Positions 23,416-36,626 of a stretch of DNA of 64,000 nt are shown in pieces. The notes under the pieces were generated by a model. The model made no database searches. It worked only from the letters and a program-made list of their open reading frames with translations, and was not told the DNA's origin. The stretch comes from Sipunculus nudus (lineage: Eukaryota > Annelida > Sipuncula > Golfingiida > Sipunculidae), in contig CM049320.1 of assembly GCA_026874595.1 (NCBI GenBank), positions 47,130,714 through 47,194,713 of the forward strand. Reading direction: 5' to 3'. A program made the translations under genes and the position numbers. Each line of letters begins with the position of its first letter. Position 1 is the stretch's first letter.

Positions 23416-25110
23416 AGCTCAGCTGACTATAAGTCATCTGAGCTATAGTCGTGGTCCATTGTCCGTCGTCCGTCTGTCCGGATGTCCGTCCATAAGACTG
23501 GCACGTTTCGACACCATTGGACCTACGAATCTGAAATTGGGCATACAGTTAGATGTCCCCAAAATCTCCTACCATGCCAAAAATTGGGTAAATATAACTT
23601 CGTTCCTTCGAGATATCAAGGAAAAACCTCAATTTTTTATTAGAAATCTATTTTCACACTTCAGGACTGCTTAATATCAAAACCACTCATCTGGTTTTCT
23701 TCATTTTTACCATAAATATTCCTCTGTATGGTTCCTATGTACATGCCAGAAATTAAGTCAGTATTATTTAATTTAAAAAAGTTATGGGCCAAAACATAAT
23801 GCATTTTGTAAAAAATGAGGAAAGATATTTGGTCACTTAAGACCAAAAGTGTTAAAGGTAGGAACTTTTTTTCAGTAATACTACTTTAAATAATCAAAAT
23901 TTAATTGTATACCAAAAATTAGATCAAAATCTGTTAAATTTTTTTAAATATTGGCAGAAATGAAAAATTGGTACCTTAAATTTTGCCCAAGTTTGACCAT
24001 GGCACGTTTTTTTTTCTGTAACTGCTGAGAATCTAATTTTCAAAGCATGTTTTAGTTACCATTTCAACTGTTAAAACCAAAAATTTGAAACCAGTTGATC
24101 AAAAACTGTAGATTTTATTCAAGTTTTCAAGCACCATGTCACATATTGTTTACATCAAGCTAGTGTTATGCAGTTTACTAGAGCTCAGCTCCCCAGCTTC
24201 AGCTCTAAGTTCCTTAACTTTTGCATACAGTTAGATGTCCCCAAAATCCTCTACCATACTAAAAGTTTGGTCACTAGGACTGCATTCCTTTGAGATATTA
24301 AGAAAAAACTTCATATTTCCATAAAAAAAACCCATTGTTACACTTTAAGATTGCCTAATATCAAAACCACTGATCTGACTTCGATCATATATAATATACA
24401 TATTTTTCTATACATTCGCTATGCATATGCCAGAAATGATGTCAGTATTGTGTAATTGTTTTAAGTTCTAGGCCCAAACATAATGCACTTTGTAAAAAAT
24501 CAAGAAATATATTTACTCTCTTTACATGAAAATTGCTGAAGGTAGAGATTTTTTGCCAGGGATATAACATTATTTAATCAAGATTCAATTGTATTCCCAA
24601 AATTAGTTCTGAATTTTTCAAATTTTTTAAGTTCTTAGCATAAATATAAAATCAGTACCTTAAATTTTGCCCAACTTTGGCCATGGCATGTTTTTTCCCT
24701 GTAAGCACTGTTGATATAATTTTCATATCTTGCACACGTAAGGATTTTTAGCTTCTAAATTCTTAAGTTAGAAAAGGAATTGGTCAAAAACTAGCTTTTA
24801 TGAAAGTTTTTATGAGACCATATCACACCTTGGCTGTACTGAAGCCCCTCTTTTTATGTCCCCACATTGACCTTTCAGGCCAATTATGCATGCTTGAGGC
24901 GAGGCACTCTGCAGCCAGCCAGCTCTTGGGTGGCTTCAACTGGATCTAACTGTCCAACCCCCTCCACTAGTATTTGTTTAGGCCATAAACAACAATAAAC
25001 TTTTTTTTTAATTCTTGGTTTATTATAAGACCTTAAAAAAATGGAAAAGGAATTTATAGTTAATGAGTTACAGGGGATTACCTTGCAATTAATGATCATT
25101 TATGGATCTT
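23416..25110 (+). mobile_element. Family A element, 5' end and full two-part body
   Basis: Starts AGCTCAGCTGACTATAAGTC at 23416, followed by TCCG text, then both body halves. The last part, with CTTGAGGCGAGGCA and AAATGGAAAAGGAATTTATAG, matches the ends of the duplicated copies at 40.3-43.6 kb. Confidence 0.75.
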
Positions 25111-26060
25111 CCATGGATGGCCAAAATTGTATTTCAAATGATACCATGCAGTCACCATTGGGTATTTTTCATTTCAACCATAAAAATGAAAAAAAATAAT
25201 TAAAATAAATTGTTGTTTACTATTAGGGAATATATGAAGCAAGATAATGATAGACAAGGATGCAGTTGATTATATTAAATTAATCTAAATTTCCAGGTCT
25301 TTTCCAGGTGTTTAACTTGTTGGTTTATATTTATTACAAAATAAAAATAATGAATAAATATGTCAAAAATTTAAAATATTACTCAGACAAGTGCTCATTA
25401 AAGATTTTAATTTGACTTATAACTCATGGTTGTATCAGTTGTTACATGATACTGGCTAAATAATCAAAATTTATATTGCTGGTCCTTTATTTCAGTTCAT
25501 AAAAATAAACATTCCCAAATCCAGTTTGCTCCTGGTATAATATATTGGGTGTTTTGATCCTTGGATTAATTTTAACACATGTATTAGTTTTATAGCTGAG
25601 AATACTTTTCCTTTTTTCCTGATACCATTTAAAAAAATATATCCAGATATATCTGTAATACTATGTACAGTAAAATTTTTAAACTTGGGGCAAAAATTTG
25701 ATGTAATAAAAATATTTTTTTTTAAATATGTTATAAAAAATGAGGATCTAATTAATGCAAACATTAGTTTTTCCATCTGTCTACATATTTTTAAATAGTT
25801 AATAATTATCTACTTTTTTCCCTGTAAGCACTGTCGAATTAAATTTCATATCCTGTTTGTATATACAAATCCCATCATTCCCCCCCATTGAGTCCTTGCA
25901 CCTGAGCACTGACCCAAAAGTGTTGTAACAACTGCATAAAATTGATTATATTAAGAAAATATGTACAGAGATACAGAGGTGTTCACATCATTAATCCCCC
26001 CGCCCCACCCCCTCCCACTGCACCCACCATCTTGTCCTTCCACCCGTGAATTTGGAACTT
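25111..26060. other. Intron, AT-rich, nothing certain
   Basis: No gene. 25800-26060 has short family-A-like words (TTTTTTCCCTGTAAGCACTGT) and a C-rich stretch. Confidence 0.4.
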
Positions 26061-26806
26061 TATTACAACTGTTTAAATTTTTTAAAAATAGGGAGAAAAA
26101 TGTTTAATAAAAATAATAGGATCTAATTGAACAAATGTATAAACTGCTGAACAGTCAACAGCTTATCATAAAGCCAACCAACTATTATAGTAAAATATTC
26201 ACAAACTGCTTATATGCTTCAGTTTCAACACTAAGAAATGCAATGTCAGTTCCCAAAATATTATTTGCAACAATTTTTTTCAATCATGTCAACCATCCAT
26301 GGCCTATATTACCTCTTCCTCTCAGACTTTATCTCCATTTGATATTATTTTAGATTTTACTTCAAGGTCAACTTCAGCTGAGCACAGTGATCCATGGGTC
26401 CCTTGTTATGTTGTGTGCACCCAAGCCAGTATTTCAGCAGTGATGTTTGTGTAATTGGTTCTTCTACTGTTTAAATTTTAAAAAAATAGGGAGAAAAATG
26501 TTTAATAAAAATAATAGGATCTAATTGAACAAATGTGTAAACTGCTGAACAGTCAACAGCTTATCATAAAGCCAACCAACTATCATAGTAAAATATTCAC
26601 AAACTGCTTATATGCTTCAGTTTCAACACTAAGAAATGCATGGTCGGTTCCCAAAATATTATTTCCACCAATTTTTTTCAATCATGTCAACCATCCATGG
26701 CCTATATTACCTCTTCCTCTCAGACTTTATCTCCATTTGATATTATTTTAGATTTTACTTTCAAGGTCAACTTCAGCTGAGCACAGTGATCCATGGGTCC
26801 CTTGTT
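26061..26806 (+). repeat. ~398-bp direct tandem duplication of a family A 3' end
   Basis: 26069-26460 and 26467-26870 are almost identical. Both contain AATAGGGAGAAAAATGTTTA, AAACTGCTGAACAGTCAACA and the 3' terminus TCAGCTGAGC...CCATGGGTCCCTTGTT (ending 26407 and 26806), followed by ATGTTGTGTGCACCCA. The repeat includes sequence after the terminus, so this is a genomic duplication rather than two insertions. Confidence 0.85.
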
Positions 26807-27642
26807 ATGTTGTGTGCACCCAGGCCAGTATTTCAGCAGTGATGTTTGTGTAATTGGTTCTTGTACTTGGGTTCAAAATGTTTAGTACTTGCATTGTTCA
26901 TATACATGTTACACATGTACTTGTAAAGTTAAAGTCTAGCATTGAAGCATTTAACCTGGTGTATATTCCATTGCACAGGTTTGCATTAGGTCTGTAGGCC
27001 TTATTTCCTTATTGAATTATTAAAAGGTTTCAGGCCATAATTTTTATGTATTACACAGTACAATATATACTTATCAGATTTTGTTCATGCTCATATGAAA
27101 ATGGAAAAAATTAAAATTTTTTACCACATTTTTTTTCAGTTAACAAATTAAATCTGGACTATTATACTTCAGCTTATCTCCACTTTCTTCCTGAGTATCC
27201 CCTCACAACTAAATTGCACAGGAGGGGGTATAGTAATGCCTCTGTTTGCATGTCCATCTATCCGTCAGTCTGAAATCAGCTTGTGGACCAATTTTAAGCC
27301 AAGCCATATGACCAAAACCTTTCATGTATCATATGTGGCTCATCCATATATTTAGTATTTGATTAACACCAGATACCTGGGCCATATCCTCTTACCATTT
27401 CAAATTTTAATATGTAAAAAACCTAACAAATATAATTCCATTTTACATTTGCTAACATTTTTCCAAATTCAGCTAAGCACTGTGACCCATGGGTCCTTTT
27501 TGTGTTGGTTTTTCCCTGAAAACCAACTGAAAATAAGGGAATAGTATTGGAAAAGTCCAGGAATTTTTTAAAGTTTACTGCTGGCAGCCTGCCATTGGGC
27601 CCTTGTTCTTATATCCATTATTTTGTTGGTGTATCTTCATAG
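26807..27642. other. Intron with further 3'-end-like pieces
   Basis: 27200-27503 is another dispersed repeat piece ending CAGCTAAGCACTGTGACCCATGGGTCC. 27575-27607 has a weak copy (CCATTGGGCCCTTGTT). The acceptor of the next exon follows. Confidence 0.5.
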
Positions 27643-27740
27643 GTTGTTGACCAAAGGAAACTTGAGAAAGCTGAGGCAAAGATCAAACAGAAACAGGAGA
27701 AGAGACAGGCCGAAGCAGGATCAGGAGTTAAACAGATTCA
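27643..27740 (+). CDS. ABCF3: ABCF3 exon (charged, Lys/Glu-rich helix)
   Basis: Acceptor ATCTTCATAG, donor TTCA/GTAAGT. Encodes VVDQRKLEKAEAKIKQKQEK, then RQAEAGSGVKQI and the first two bases of a Gln codon. Animal ABCF3 has a matching KKLEKAEA-K-KQEKR segment, predicted as a charged helix. Phase 0 in, phase 2 out. The last ~26 coding bases plus the donor are the founding unit of the large array in the next intron. Confidence 0.93.
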
Positions 27741-30700
27741 GTAAGTAAAGCAGGATCAGGAGTCAAACAGATCCAGTAAGTAATAATAGCAGGATCAGGA
27801 GTCAAACAGATCCAATAAGTAAAGCAGGATCAGGAGTCAAACAGGTCCAATAAGTAATAATAGCAGGATCAGGAGTCAAACAGATCCAATAAGTAATAAT
27901 AGCAGGATCAGGAGTCAAACAGATCAAATAAGTAATAATAGCAGGATCAGGAGTCAAACAGATCCAATAAGTAAAGCGGGATCAGGAGTCAAACAGATCC
28001 AATAAGTAATAATAGCAGGATCAGGAGTCAAACAGATCCAATAAGTAAAGCAGGATCAGGAGTCAAACAGATCCAATAAGTAATAATAGCAGGATCAGGA
28101 GTCAAACAGATCCAGTAAGTAATAATTGCAGGATCAGGAGTCAAACAGATCCAATAAGTAAAGCAGGATCAGGAGTCAAACAGGTCCAATAAGTAATAAT
28201 AGCAGGATCAGGAGTCAAACAGATCCAATAAGTAATAATAGCAGGATCAGGAGTCAAACAGATCCAGTAAGTAATAATAGCAGGATCAGGAGTCAAACAG
28301 ATCCAATAAGTAATAATAGCAGGATCAGGAGTCAAACAGATCAAATAAGTAATAATAGCAGGATCAGGAGTCAAACAGATCCAATAAGTAAAGCGGGATC
28401 AGGAGTCAAACAGATCCAATAAGTAATAATAGCAGGATCAGGAGTCAAACAGATCCAATAAGTAAAGCAGGATCAGGAGTCAAACAGATCCAATAAGTAA
28501 TAATAGCAGGATCAGGAGTCAAACAGATCCAGTAAGTAATAATTGCAGGATCAGGAGTCAAACAGATCTAATAAGTAAAGCAGGATCAGGAGTCAAACAG
28601 ATCCAATAAGTAATAATAGCAGGATCAGGAGTCAAACAGATCCAATAAGTAAAGCAGGATCAGGAGTCAAACAGATCCAATAAGTAAAGCAGGATCAGGA
28701 GTCAAACAGATCCAATAAGTAATAATAGCAGGATCAGGAGTCAAACAGATCCAATAAGTAAAGCAGGATCAGGAGTCAAACAGATCCATTAAGTAATAAT
28801 AGCAGGATCAGGAATGAAACAGATCCAATAAGTAAAGCAGGATCAGGAGTCAAACAGGTCCAATAAGTAATAATAGCAGGATCAGGAGTCGAACAGATCC
28901 AGTAAGTAATAATAGCAGGATCAGGAGTCAAACAGATCCAATAAGTAATAATAGCAGGATCAGGAGTCAAACAGATCCAATAAGTAATAATAGCAGGATC
29001 AGGAGTCAAACAGATCCAATAAGTTAAGCAGGATCAAGAGTGAAACAGATCCAATAAGTAATAATAGCAGGATCAGGAGTCAAACAGATCCAATAAGTAA
29101 TAATAGCAGGATCAGGAGTCAGAGATATCCAGTAAGTAATGCAGGATTAGGAGTCAAACAGATCCAATAAGTAATAATAGCATGATCAGGAGTCAAACAG
29201 ATCCAGTAAGTAATAATAGCAGGATCAGGAGTCAAACAGATCCAATAAGTAATAATAGCAGGATCAGGAGTCAAACAGATCCAATAAGTAAAGCAGGATC
29301 AGGAGTCAAACAGATCCAATAAGTAATTATAGCAGGATCAGGAGTCAAACAGATCCAATAAGTAAAGCAGGATCAGGAGTCAAACAGATCCAATAAGTAA
29401 AGCAGGATCAGGAGTCAAACAGATCCAATAAGTAATAATAGCAGAATCAGGAGTCAAACAGATCCAATAAGTAATTATAGCAGGATCAGGAGTCAAACAT
29501 CAAAAAGTAAAGCAGGATCAAGAGTGAAACAGATCCAATTAGTAATAATAGCAGAATCAGGAGTCAAACAGATCCATCAAGTAATAATAGCAGGATAAGG
29601 AGTCAAACAGATCCAATAAGTAATAATAGCAGGATCAGGAGTCAGAGATATCCAGCAAGTAATGCAGGATTAGGAGTCAAACAGATCCAATAAGTAAAGC
29701 AGGATCAAGAGTCAAACAGATCCAATAAGTAAATATAGCAGGTCCAGGAGTCAAACAGATCCAATAAGTAATAATTGCAGGATCAGGAGTCAAACAGATC
29801 CAGTAAGTAATGATAGCAGGACCAGGAGTCAAACAGATCCAATAAGTAAAGCAGGATCAGGAGTCAAACAGATCCAATAAGTAAAGCAGGATCAAGAGTC
29901 AAACAGATCCAATAAGTAAATATAGCAGGTCCAGGAGTCAAACAGATCCAATAAGTAATAATAGCAGGATCAGGAGTCAAACAGATCCAATAAGTAATAA
30001 TAGCTGGATCAGGAGTCAAACAGATCCAATAAGTAAAGCAGGATCAGGAGTCAAACAGATCCAATAAGTAATAATAGCAGGATCAGGAGTCAAACATAAA
30101 AAATTAAAGCAGGATCAAGAGTGAAACAGATCCAATAAGTAATAATAGCAGAATCAGGAGTCAAACAGATCCAATAAGTAATAATAATAGCAGGATCAGG
30201 AGTCAAACATCTAAAAGTAAAGCAGGATCAAGAGTGAAACAGATCCAATAAGTAATAATAGCAGGATCAGGAGTCAAACAGATCCAATAAGTAAAGCAGG
30301 ACCAGGAGTCAAACAGATCCAATAAGTAATAATAGCAGGATCAGGAGTCAAACAGATCCAATAAGTAAAGCAGGATCAGGAGTCAAACAGATCCAATAAG
30401 TAATAATAGCTGGATCAGGAGTCAAACAGATCCAATAAGTAATAATAGCTGGATCAGGAGTCAAACAGATCCAATAAGTAAAGCAGGATCAGGAGTCAAA
30501 CAGATCCAATAAGTAATAATAGCAGGATCAGGAGTCAAACAGATCCAATAAGTAAAGCAGGATCAGGAGTCAAACAGATCCAATAAGTAATAATAGCTGG
30601 ATCAGGAGTCAAACAGATCCAATAAGTAATAATAGCTGGATCAGGAGTCAAACAGATCCAATAAGTAAAGCAGGATCAGGAGTCAAACAGATCCAATAAG

Positions 30701-30920
30701 TAATAATAGCTGGATCAGGAGTCAAACAGATCCAATAAGTAAAGCAGGATCAGGGGTCAAACAGATCCAATAAGTAATAATAGCAGGATCAGGAGTCAAA
30801 CAGATCCAATAAGTAATAATTGCAGGGTCAGGAGTCAAACAGATCCAATAAGTAAAGCAGGATCAGGAGTCAAACAGATCAAATAAGTAATAATAGCAGG
30901 ATCAGGAGTCAAACAGATCC
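27714..30920 (+). repeat. Minisatellite array 2: donor-derived 39/35-bp repeat
   Basis: Starts within the exon ending at 27740. The unit has GCAGGATCAGGAGTCAAACA, then GATCCA, then (A/G)TAAGTAATAATA in the 39-bp form or (A/G)TAAGTAAA in the 35-bp form. By length there are about 85 copies. The first 26 bases copy the exon end and the rest the intron start. In most units the base at donor position +1 is A (CCAATAAGT). A minority keep CCAGTAAGT, near 27771, 28112, 28266, 28530, 28896, 29130, 29205 and 29810. The 39-bp length gives long periodic ORFs on the - strand that are not genes. Confidence 0.95.
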
Positions 30921-30941
30921 AGCCCTAACTAATATATTTTT

Positions 30942-33683
30942 GCTAAGCTGACTGATAGTCATCTGAGCTATAGCAGTCATTCTTTATACATCTTTGGTGG
31001 TCGTTCAGTTGTCTTTTAACAAGCCACAGATCATAACCAGTGGACGTAGAAACCCCTAAGTGACCACCCATTCAGGTCCACAAAGGATCTCCTTAGAAAC
31101 CTGAAATAAAGTCACTGCAACCTTTATCCTCTAAGCTATGGGACTTGAAAGTACCTCCCCAGAATAATTTAAAATTTGGTACAAAAAAACTCAAGTATCT
31201 AAATAACTATTGCATTTATTGCCATGATTCTTTCCCTGCAAATTGATTGAGTGTTTCAACAGTACCTGAAGACTGGTGGTGCCACCTGTATTTTTCAATT
31301 TTTTTTGCATTTTTTCTCTAATTTTTAGACCTTAAAGTGAAGAGTATTGCCATCTATAGATCACAAACCTTAACCCTTAGACCTAGGAACTTCTTTCTAT
31401 TCATTCAGGGAGGTTCTAGGCAAATTTCCTTGGAAACCTTTTGTGGATTATGTGCCGAAAACATGATTTTGCGCACCCAGTGAGTCTGCAAGGGCACCAA
31501 TTGTATCGGATAGCCCTAGAATCTTCTTACATAAAATCCAGGGAAGTCTTGGGCAAATTTGGTAAAATATGGTTATGGTGATCCATTTTTAGTGAACTGG
31601 TCAGCTGATTCAATGGGGTACAGCCAAGTACAGAAAGAGTTCACCCAGTGCAGTAGCTGCAGCTGACAGTTTTTTGTAGTTCACTAGGGTCAACTGCCTT
31701 TCTCAGCTGAGCTTGGTCAGCCCACTCCACCCATCTCAAGAGAAGTTTGATGTACTGGCCTTAAATTTTGACTTGTATATGCATCTTAGATGGCTTTCTC
31801 CTACACAAGACTGGTGTCGCCACCTACTGGGATTTTTGCATAGTGTATGTCCATGCTTATTTCTCAGGAGGGATTTGATATATTATCCTGATATTGTGCA
31901 TATCTCTATATCTCAGGTAGCTTCGTCATATACAAGACTTGTGGCACCACCTTCAATTGTTTAAGGTTTCATACATCTGTGCACATAGCTCAAGAGTGGT
32001 TTGAAATATCTGCCTGACATTTTACATGTCCATTCATTTTCAATGACTTTCTCTTACACAAGACTGATGGAGGCACCTATAATCATTTTTCTGTTGGATA
32101 CATACATTCCAGTATTTCAGGAGTGATGTTTGTGTCATTGGTGCTTGTACTTGAGTTTAAAATGTTTAGTGCTTGCACTAAAAACATATGCATATCACAT
32201 ATGTATTTTTCAATTCATGGTCTAGCATTTTTCATGGAAGCATTATACCTTGTGTATATCCCATTGAACAGGTTTGCATGCATTAGGCCTGTGGGCTTTG
32301 ATGTGAACTATGGACCGAAAACATGATTTTGAGCGCCCAGTGAGTCAGACAGAGTACAAATTGTATCAACTAGCCCTAGAATCTTCTTAGTATCCAAGGA
32401 AGTCTTGGGCAAATCTCCATGGAAACCTGAAAATAGGTCATGGTGACCTCTATTCTGTGAGCTACTAGCCAAAAACTTGATTTTAAGCCCTCAGACAGTC
32501 AGACAGGGCACAAAACTTTACTGTTATTGCACCCAGAATCTTCTAATTTGTCATTCAGGGAGGTTCTTTGAAAATCTCCCAGAACACCTGAAATTAAGTC
32601 ACAGCAACCTATATCCTCTGAAGTTTGGGCTTGTGAATGCCCCCCCCCCCTAAGAATAATTTAAAATTTAATACAGAAGCTCCAGTGTCTGAATGACTAA
32701 TGCATTCATTACCAAGATTCTTTCTATGCATATTGTTCATGTAATGTTTCATCAGTACCCTATATTTGATACCTTCAGATCAAGCAGTCAGGCCAATAAC
32801 GGTGCATAAACCATGGTCGTTAAATCTAGAAACTTCTAACTATAAATCCACAGAGTTTCTAGGCATATCTCTTTGGAAAACATGTGCAAACTATGCACCG
32901 GAAACATGATTTTGAGCCTCCAGTGAGTCAGACTGTGCACAAATTGTGTCCACCAGCCCTGATTCTAATATCCAGTAGCTAACGTTCACCATTATATGTG
33001 CCGTTGGGATGTCTGGGTTCTCTTCGTGAGCATGAGGCCTGTGAATGCAGGTTACCAGATAGTTTAGCTGCTGTCAATCAAAACAAATGTAGCAACATTG
33101 GCTCTGGCCACTCCTTGCTGGGCTGGTATCTGCTACTCTTGCAACAGATGCATGACTACAATAAAATAGTCTGACTGTCAGGAGCAAAGTGGAAGTGGAA
33201 TGACCTCTTATTTAATAAGAGTAATCTCCTTTGAAACCATGAAATTAGGTCATCGTGACCTATATTCTGCAAGATATTTGAAATATCATGATTTTAGCAC
33301 CCTGTAGGACAGATTTGCATGATCGGTTACATTTGGACCTAGAAATGTTTGAGTTAAGATCTAGGGAGGTTCCTGTAAAAATTTCTTGGAAACCTGAAAT
33401 AATGTCACTGTTACCTATACTTTGCATGCAATGTGAAAGAACATGATTTAAGTACCTTTAAAGTCAGATGGGCACAAATTGTTGCTGTTGGACATAAAAC
33501 TTCTGACTTATCATCCAGGGAGTTCCTGGTAGAATTTTCTTGGAAAGCTTACTAAGGTCACTGTAAACTGTTCCTAAGGATTATTTGCAAAATGCAAGAT
33601 TTTGAACACTCTGGGAGACATTTTAATTATTGTTTAAGGATCCTTGAATTCAGCTGAGTATCATGGCCCATGGGCAACTTGTT
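30942..33683 (+). mobile_element. Family C hairpin-ended element, apparently complete
   Basis: 5' end GCTAAGCTGACTGATAGTCA TCTGAGCTATAG is a variant of the family A hairpin. The body has repeated blocks (AAACCTGAAAT.A.GTCA, CAAGACTGGTG..GCCACC, GGGCACAAAT). The 3' end is CAGCTGAG, TATCATGGCCCATGGGCAAC and TTGTT at 33683. The element lies only about 75 bp before the acceptor of the next ABCF3 exon and starts about 20 bp after array 2. Confidence 0.7.
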
Positions 33684-33758
33684 ATACTACTGGTGTCACT
33701 TAGTAGCATTTGTGTTAATGAATTCTACTGATTCTTCACATGTTCTCTCTTCTTTTAG

Positions 33759-33878
33759 ATTGGACACTGCCACAGCAAGTCAGCAATTAAATAAAAGAGA
33801 GGAAAAAATGGAGGCCTCTGGAACCAACAAGTCCTTTGATATCCGCATTGAGAACTTTGATGTAGCATTTGGAGAACG
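33759..33878 (+). CDS. ABCF3: ABCF3 exon (entry into first ABC domain)
   Basis: Acceptor CTTCTTTTAG, donor CG/GTAGCT. Encodes (Q)LDTATASQQLNKREEKMEAS, then GTNKSFDIRIENFDVAFGE and the first two bases of an Arg codon. The SFDIRIENFDVAFG segment is the first strand and A-loop region of ABC domain 1, matching the K-S-Y-D-V-R-I-E-N-F-D motif of animal ABCF3. Phase 2 in and out. Confidence 0.95.
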
Positions 33879-34860
33879 GTAGCTATTGTCATGACATTTT
33901 AAAAATGACCATAAGTCAATTGAGGTAAAGTGAAGGACCTTTTGTCTATCTTTTGTCTATGAGACTGTTTGACCTATGTATCTTAAATATATATTAATTA
34001 TGTTTTTCTATAAGCACTGTTGAAATTACTTTCATATGCTGTATGTGTATAGATTTAATCTTCTATAGTCTGAAATTTGAAAGCAATTGATATATTTAGT
34101 TGTGTAATATAACAGATGTTTAAACTTAAATCCCATCATTCCAACCCCCAACCCCCACCCCACCCCTCGCCACCACCAAGTCGTAGCATCTGTGGATTTG
34201 GGACATTTGTGATATTTCAACTGTACACATTTTATATTATAAAGAAATACATATATTTAATAATATGTATATTATAAAAAAAATAGGTCCAGTTGCACAA
34301 ATGTGTAAATTACTGAACTGGAGATGGGTGCTGGGATTTACAACACTTCTGCATATACATACAGGGCAAACAAAGCCTGATCTCCCGATTCTGCTGAGGC
34401 AGGAAAATAATGAACAAATGTTTGTATTAGATCCTCATTTTATTATCAAATCATTTTTTTATTTTTAAGTTTATATTTATAATCATTTCCAATATAATCT
34501 AAATATCTATATAAAAGTTGATTCATAATTCTAAATTGTATCATCATTCATCTTAATCAGATGCATACACATGTATATTTATTGTACCACAAAAATATAT
34601 CTTTTAAATTTGCAAAACAATAAATATTTATAAATAATACTTGATTCAGATTTACAATTTCAATTGAGCATTAATTTATCCATAATTTGCTTCATATTTT
34701 GATGTGAGAATAACTGTACACCTGTCGCAGCAGGGGATCTCCCCCAGTGACTGTAACAAATCAGGAACTCTGGCATAGCTGTCTTCCAGTGACCGGGAGT
34801 GAGTTTCCTGCATTTGGACAAATCAAGTGACTACAATAGAGCCTCAAGAAAAAATTCAAT
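33879..34860. other. Intron; weak repeat pieces
   Basis: 33900-34080 has a diverged family A start and body words, and 34295-34320 the AAATGTGTAAA.TACTGAA word. Otherwise AT-rich with no gene. Confidence 0.4.
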
Positions 34861-34864
34861 CACT

Positions 34865-35441
34865 AGCCAAATTTCCAAGATCTTATTATCAAATTTCCGA
34901 TTTGGGCAAAATTTAAGGTACTGATTTTATTTTTATGCTAATAACTTAAAAGTTTTACAAAATTCAGAGCTAATTTTGGGTATACAATTGAATCTTAATT
35001 AAACAAAGTTATATACTTGGGAAAAAAGTCTCTACTTTCATATTTTTTCGTGTTAAGTGAGCTAAAATTTTTCCTGATTTTTTTACAAAGTCCTATATGT
35101 TCAAGTCCATAACTTATAGAAATTACACTTAACAGTCTTAATTTCTGGCATGTATATAGGAAATATATTGAGAATACTCCTGGTAAATATTAAGAAAAAC
35201 AGATTAGTTGTTTTGATATTAGGCAGTCCTGAAGTGTGATAATAGGATTTAATGGAAATTTGAGGTTTTTCCTTAATTTCTCAAAGGAACGAAATCGCAG
35301 TGACCCAGTTTTCCGTTTGGTAGGAGATCATGGGTTCATCTTACATTATGCAGGTCTAACAGTTTTAAAACGTGCCAGTCTAACGGACGGACATACATTG
35401 GACCAAGACTATAGCTCAGATGACTTATAGTCAGCTGAGCT
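34865..35441 (-). mobile_element. Family A element, inverted, 5' end and first body half
   Basis: Read on the - strand it starts AGCTCAGCTGACTATAAGTC at 35441 and runs through ATGTCC, TTCAGGACTGCCTAATATCA and AAATTTTGCCC to about 34865. It is the only inverted family A copy noticed in the window. Confidence 0.8.
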
Positions 35442-35509
35442 AAAAATCAGATCTTAAAGACATGTTCTCATTATGATATCTATAATGTTAATAATTGTCA
35501 TAAGTGTCT

Positions 35510-36010
35510 TGCTATGTTTAGTGTGTAGGCAGTGATGTGACAGTATTCAAAAATGAATTTAATAGTTATTTTTTGTAAATTAAAGCCATAAAACTAGGTA
35601 CTTATGATCATTATTTAAATTTGTGAATTTTGTATATCCTGGATTCTCAGTAGTTTTGTTTGACTGAAACTAAATAAAAACAAGACATTGAGGGAATACT
35701 TTATTATTGTATTTGAATATGAATACAAAAATTCAATAGTTGTATCATGAAAATGAATACAAATACTAATACAGGTAAAAAGAAAGTATTTGAATGTGTG
35801 TGCAAATACTTTCAAAATGTATTCATGAATGCATTTTTGATTAAATTTTATAATATTATTTTAATAATCATTTATTTCAGTTGTATTATTAAAAAAATCT
35901 TTTTAGGTGATACTTTTAATATTTTTTTATTAAAATTATAATTGGCCCAATTATTGCAATTAATTTTTAATAAATAGTTAAACTCTCATATCATTTGTGC
36001 TAATAATACT
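35510..36010 (+). repeat. Dispersed copy of the 43.9 / 52.7 kb segment
   Basis: Shares AGCCATAAAAC.AGGTACTT, ATGATCATTATTTAAAT, TTTCAAAATGTATTCATGAA and following text with 43885-44300 and 52651-53060. More diverged than those two are from each other, and without the 3' terminus. Confidence 0.7.
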
Positions 36011-36626
36011 TTTGGGTATGGGTAATCTGTAATTATTGAATAACAGTTACTATAACGTCTTGTGCACTAGCAAGAAATTTTTTTTTCCAAAATATCGCTT
36101 TTACACAAGCCAAAAAAAGTGACCAAGATTTGCCATGAACTACCAACCAACCCGTCTGACCGGTCCTGTCACCAGGAGGTGAAAATTTTGTTCTGGTTAC
36201 AACAGCCAATTCCTACAGCTTTTATTATATATAGATCTGGCAGTAAAAATTATTGTATATAATAGTAGTGTTTTTGTTTCTTAATAAATGTATATTAATA
36301 TTTATATACAGTGTTACAACAGAATTTACCAGCTAAGTTCAGACTGACCATAAGGGATTTCAAGGACGCCCGCCATAATCCTAGGTGTATTTGATGGACT
36401 AGCACTCAATGAATTCTGTGAACCAAGCACACGTTATACTCCTGTATAAACGAATCGATCTGCCAAAAAAATATTGTGTTCTGTGCAGAACAATATCATC
36501 ATGACCAAATTGAAAAAAAAAATATCTGTACTTATCTCTGTTCCAAATGACCAGGTAACATATTATCCGATAAACCATAGATGGCTTGACTAGTCCAAAA
36601 CAGCACAGGATACGTTTAGAATCATT
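36011..36626. other. Intron, nothing recognised
   Basis: No gene or known repeat recognised in this stretch. Confidence 0.4.

Noticed and set aside
28141-29009. Long periodic - strand ORFs with a 13-residue repeat
   Set aside because: They arise because the 39-bp minisatellite unit is divisible by three; interrupted wherever a 35-bp unit occurs.
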